This document shows, piece after piece, positions 5,296 through 5,479 of a DNA stretch of 5,479 nucleotides; position 1 is the first letter of the stretch, and the number at the start of each line of letters is the position of its first letter. Location of the stretch: the NCBI GenBank assembly GCA_023484675.1, contig JAMDAP010000184.1:1-5479 (forward strand), in the 5' to 3' direction. Both the position numbers and the translations under genes were made by a program. Source of the stretch: Bacillota bacterium (GTDB lineage: Bacteria; Bacillota_E; Symbiobacteriia; JAMDAP01). The notes under the pieces were generated by a model. The model was given only the letters and a program-made list of their open reading frames with translations. It was not told the origin of the DNA and made no database searches.

Positions 5296-5479
5296 TTGCT
5301 GGCCATCAAGGACGCGAGGATCTACACCATCACGGGCGGCGTCATCGAACGGGGCACCATTTTGGTGGAGGGCGGCAAGATCGTGGCCGTCGGCCCGAAC
5401 GTGAAGGTGCCGGCGGGCTCGGAGGTCATTGACGCCTCCGGCCGGATCGTCACCCCCGGGCTGATCGACGCCCAGCTCC
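5296..5479 (+). CDS. Amidohydrolase, N-terminal part (partial)
   Basis: The first 61 codons of a metal-dependent hydrolase of the amidohydrolase superfamily (imidazolonepropionase/dihydroorotase-like group). The sequence LAIKDARIYTITGGVIERG, then ILVEGGKIVAVGPNV and VIDASGRIVTPGLIDA, is the typical small N-terminal beta-sandwich leading into the first strand of the barrel. The TTG start follows GGGAGGGG (5282-5289) by 6 nt. In this family PGLIDA is normally followed by H-x-H, the first two metal ligands; here it reads Q-L and the window ends, so the site is either changed or spoiled by contig-end error. The substrate cannot be told from this part. It is probably co-transcribed with hemY, separated only by the 10-bp repeat, but there is no reason to think it belongs to haem synthesis. 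Confidence 0.88.
   Translation, partial: MLAIKDARIYTITGGVIERGTILVEGGKIVAVGPNVKVPAGSEVIDASGRIVTPGLIDAQL

Overview
The window looks like one contig end from a GC-rich, Gram-positive-type bacterium. The evidence is a haem gene set in the order hemE – hemH – hemY, the layout of bacteria that make haem through coproporphyrin. Three consecutive genes start with TTG behind strong purine-rich ribosome binding sites, and the haem genes are very GC-rich (70% over 4021-4080 by hand count). This would fit a high-GC clostridial/Symbiobacterium-like lineage, but that placement is an inference from gene order and style, not a database match. The first 12 bases are identical to the 3' end of the standard Illumina adapter, so the left edge is partly artefact.

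Layout, all on the + strand: (i) the last ~55 codons of hemE (to 169); (ii) a 2.7 kb block that splits hemE from hemH. The block holds an intact gene for a Schlafen/AlbA_2 plus GHKL-type ATPase plus winged-helix protein (234-1928), a GC-alternating palindrome pair (1931-1963), a tiny ORF (1978-2082), the 5' part of a type I restriction-modification specificity gene hsdS (2048-2380) joined directly to the 3' end of hsdR (2371-2610), and a ~280 bp gene-free stretch with an 11-bp tandem repeat; (iii) hemH/cpfC (2891-3850) and hemY/cgoX (3847-5244), overlapping by 4 nt; (iv) a perfect 3 x 10 bp tandem repeat (5250-5280); (v) the start of an amidohydrolase gene (5296 to the window end).

HemE makes coproporphyrinogen III, CgoX/HemY oxidises it to coproporphyrin III, and CpfC/HemH inserts iron. 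The three genes would be expected to form one operon. The block in between reads as a decayed type I restriction-modification island: hsdM is absent, hsdS keeps only part of its first target-recognition domain, and hsdR keeps only its C-terminal helical domain, while the accessory ATPase gene often found inside such loci is intact. The hsdS fragment is much less GC-rich (63 of 120 bases over 2161-2280) than the haem genes, consistent with horizontal origin.

The strongest points for a second look are the orphan AlbA_2–ATPase protein, the hsdS/hsdR deletion junction that leaves a potentially translated 77-residue HsdR tail, the interruption of the haem operon, and the sequencing adapter at the left end. 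I did not find a convincing complete new defence system.
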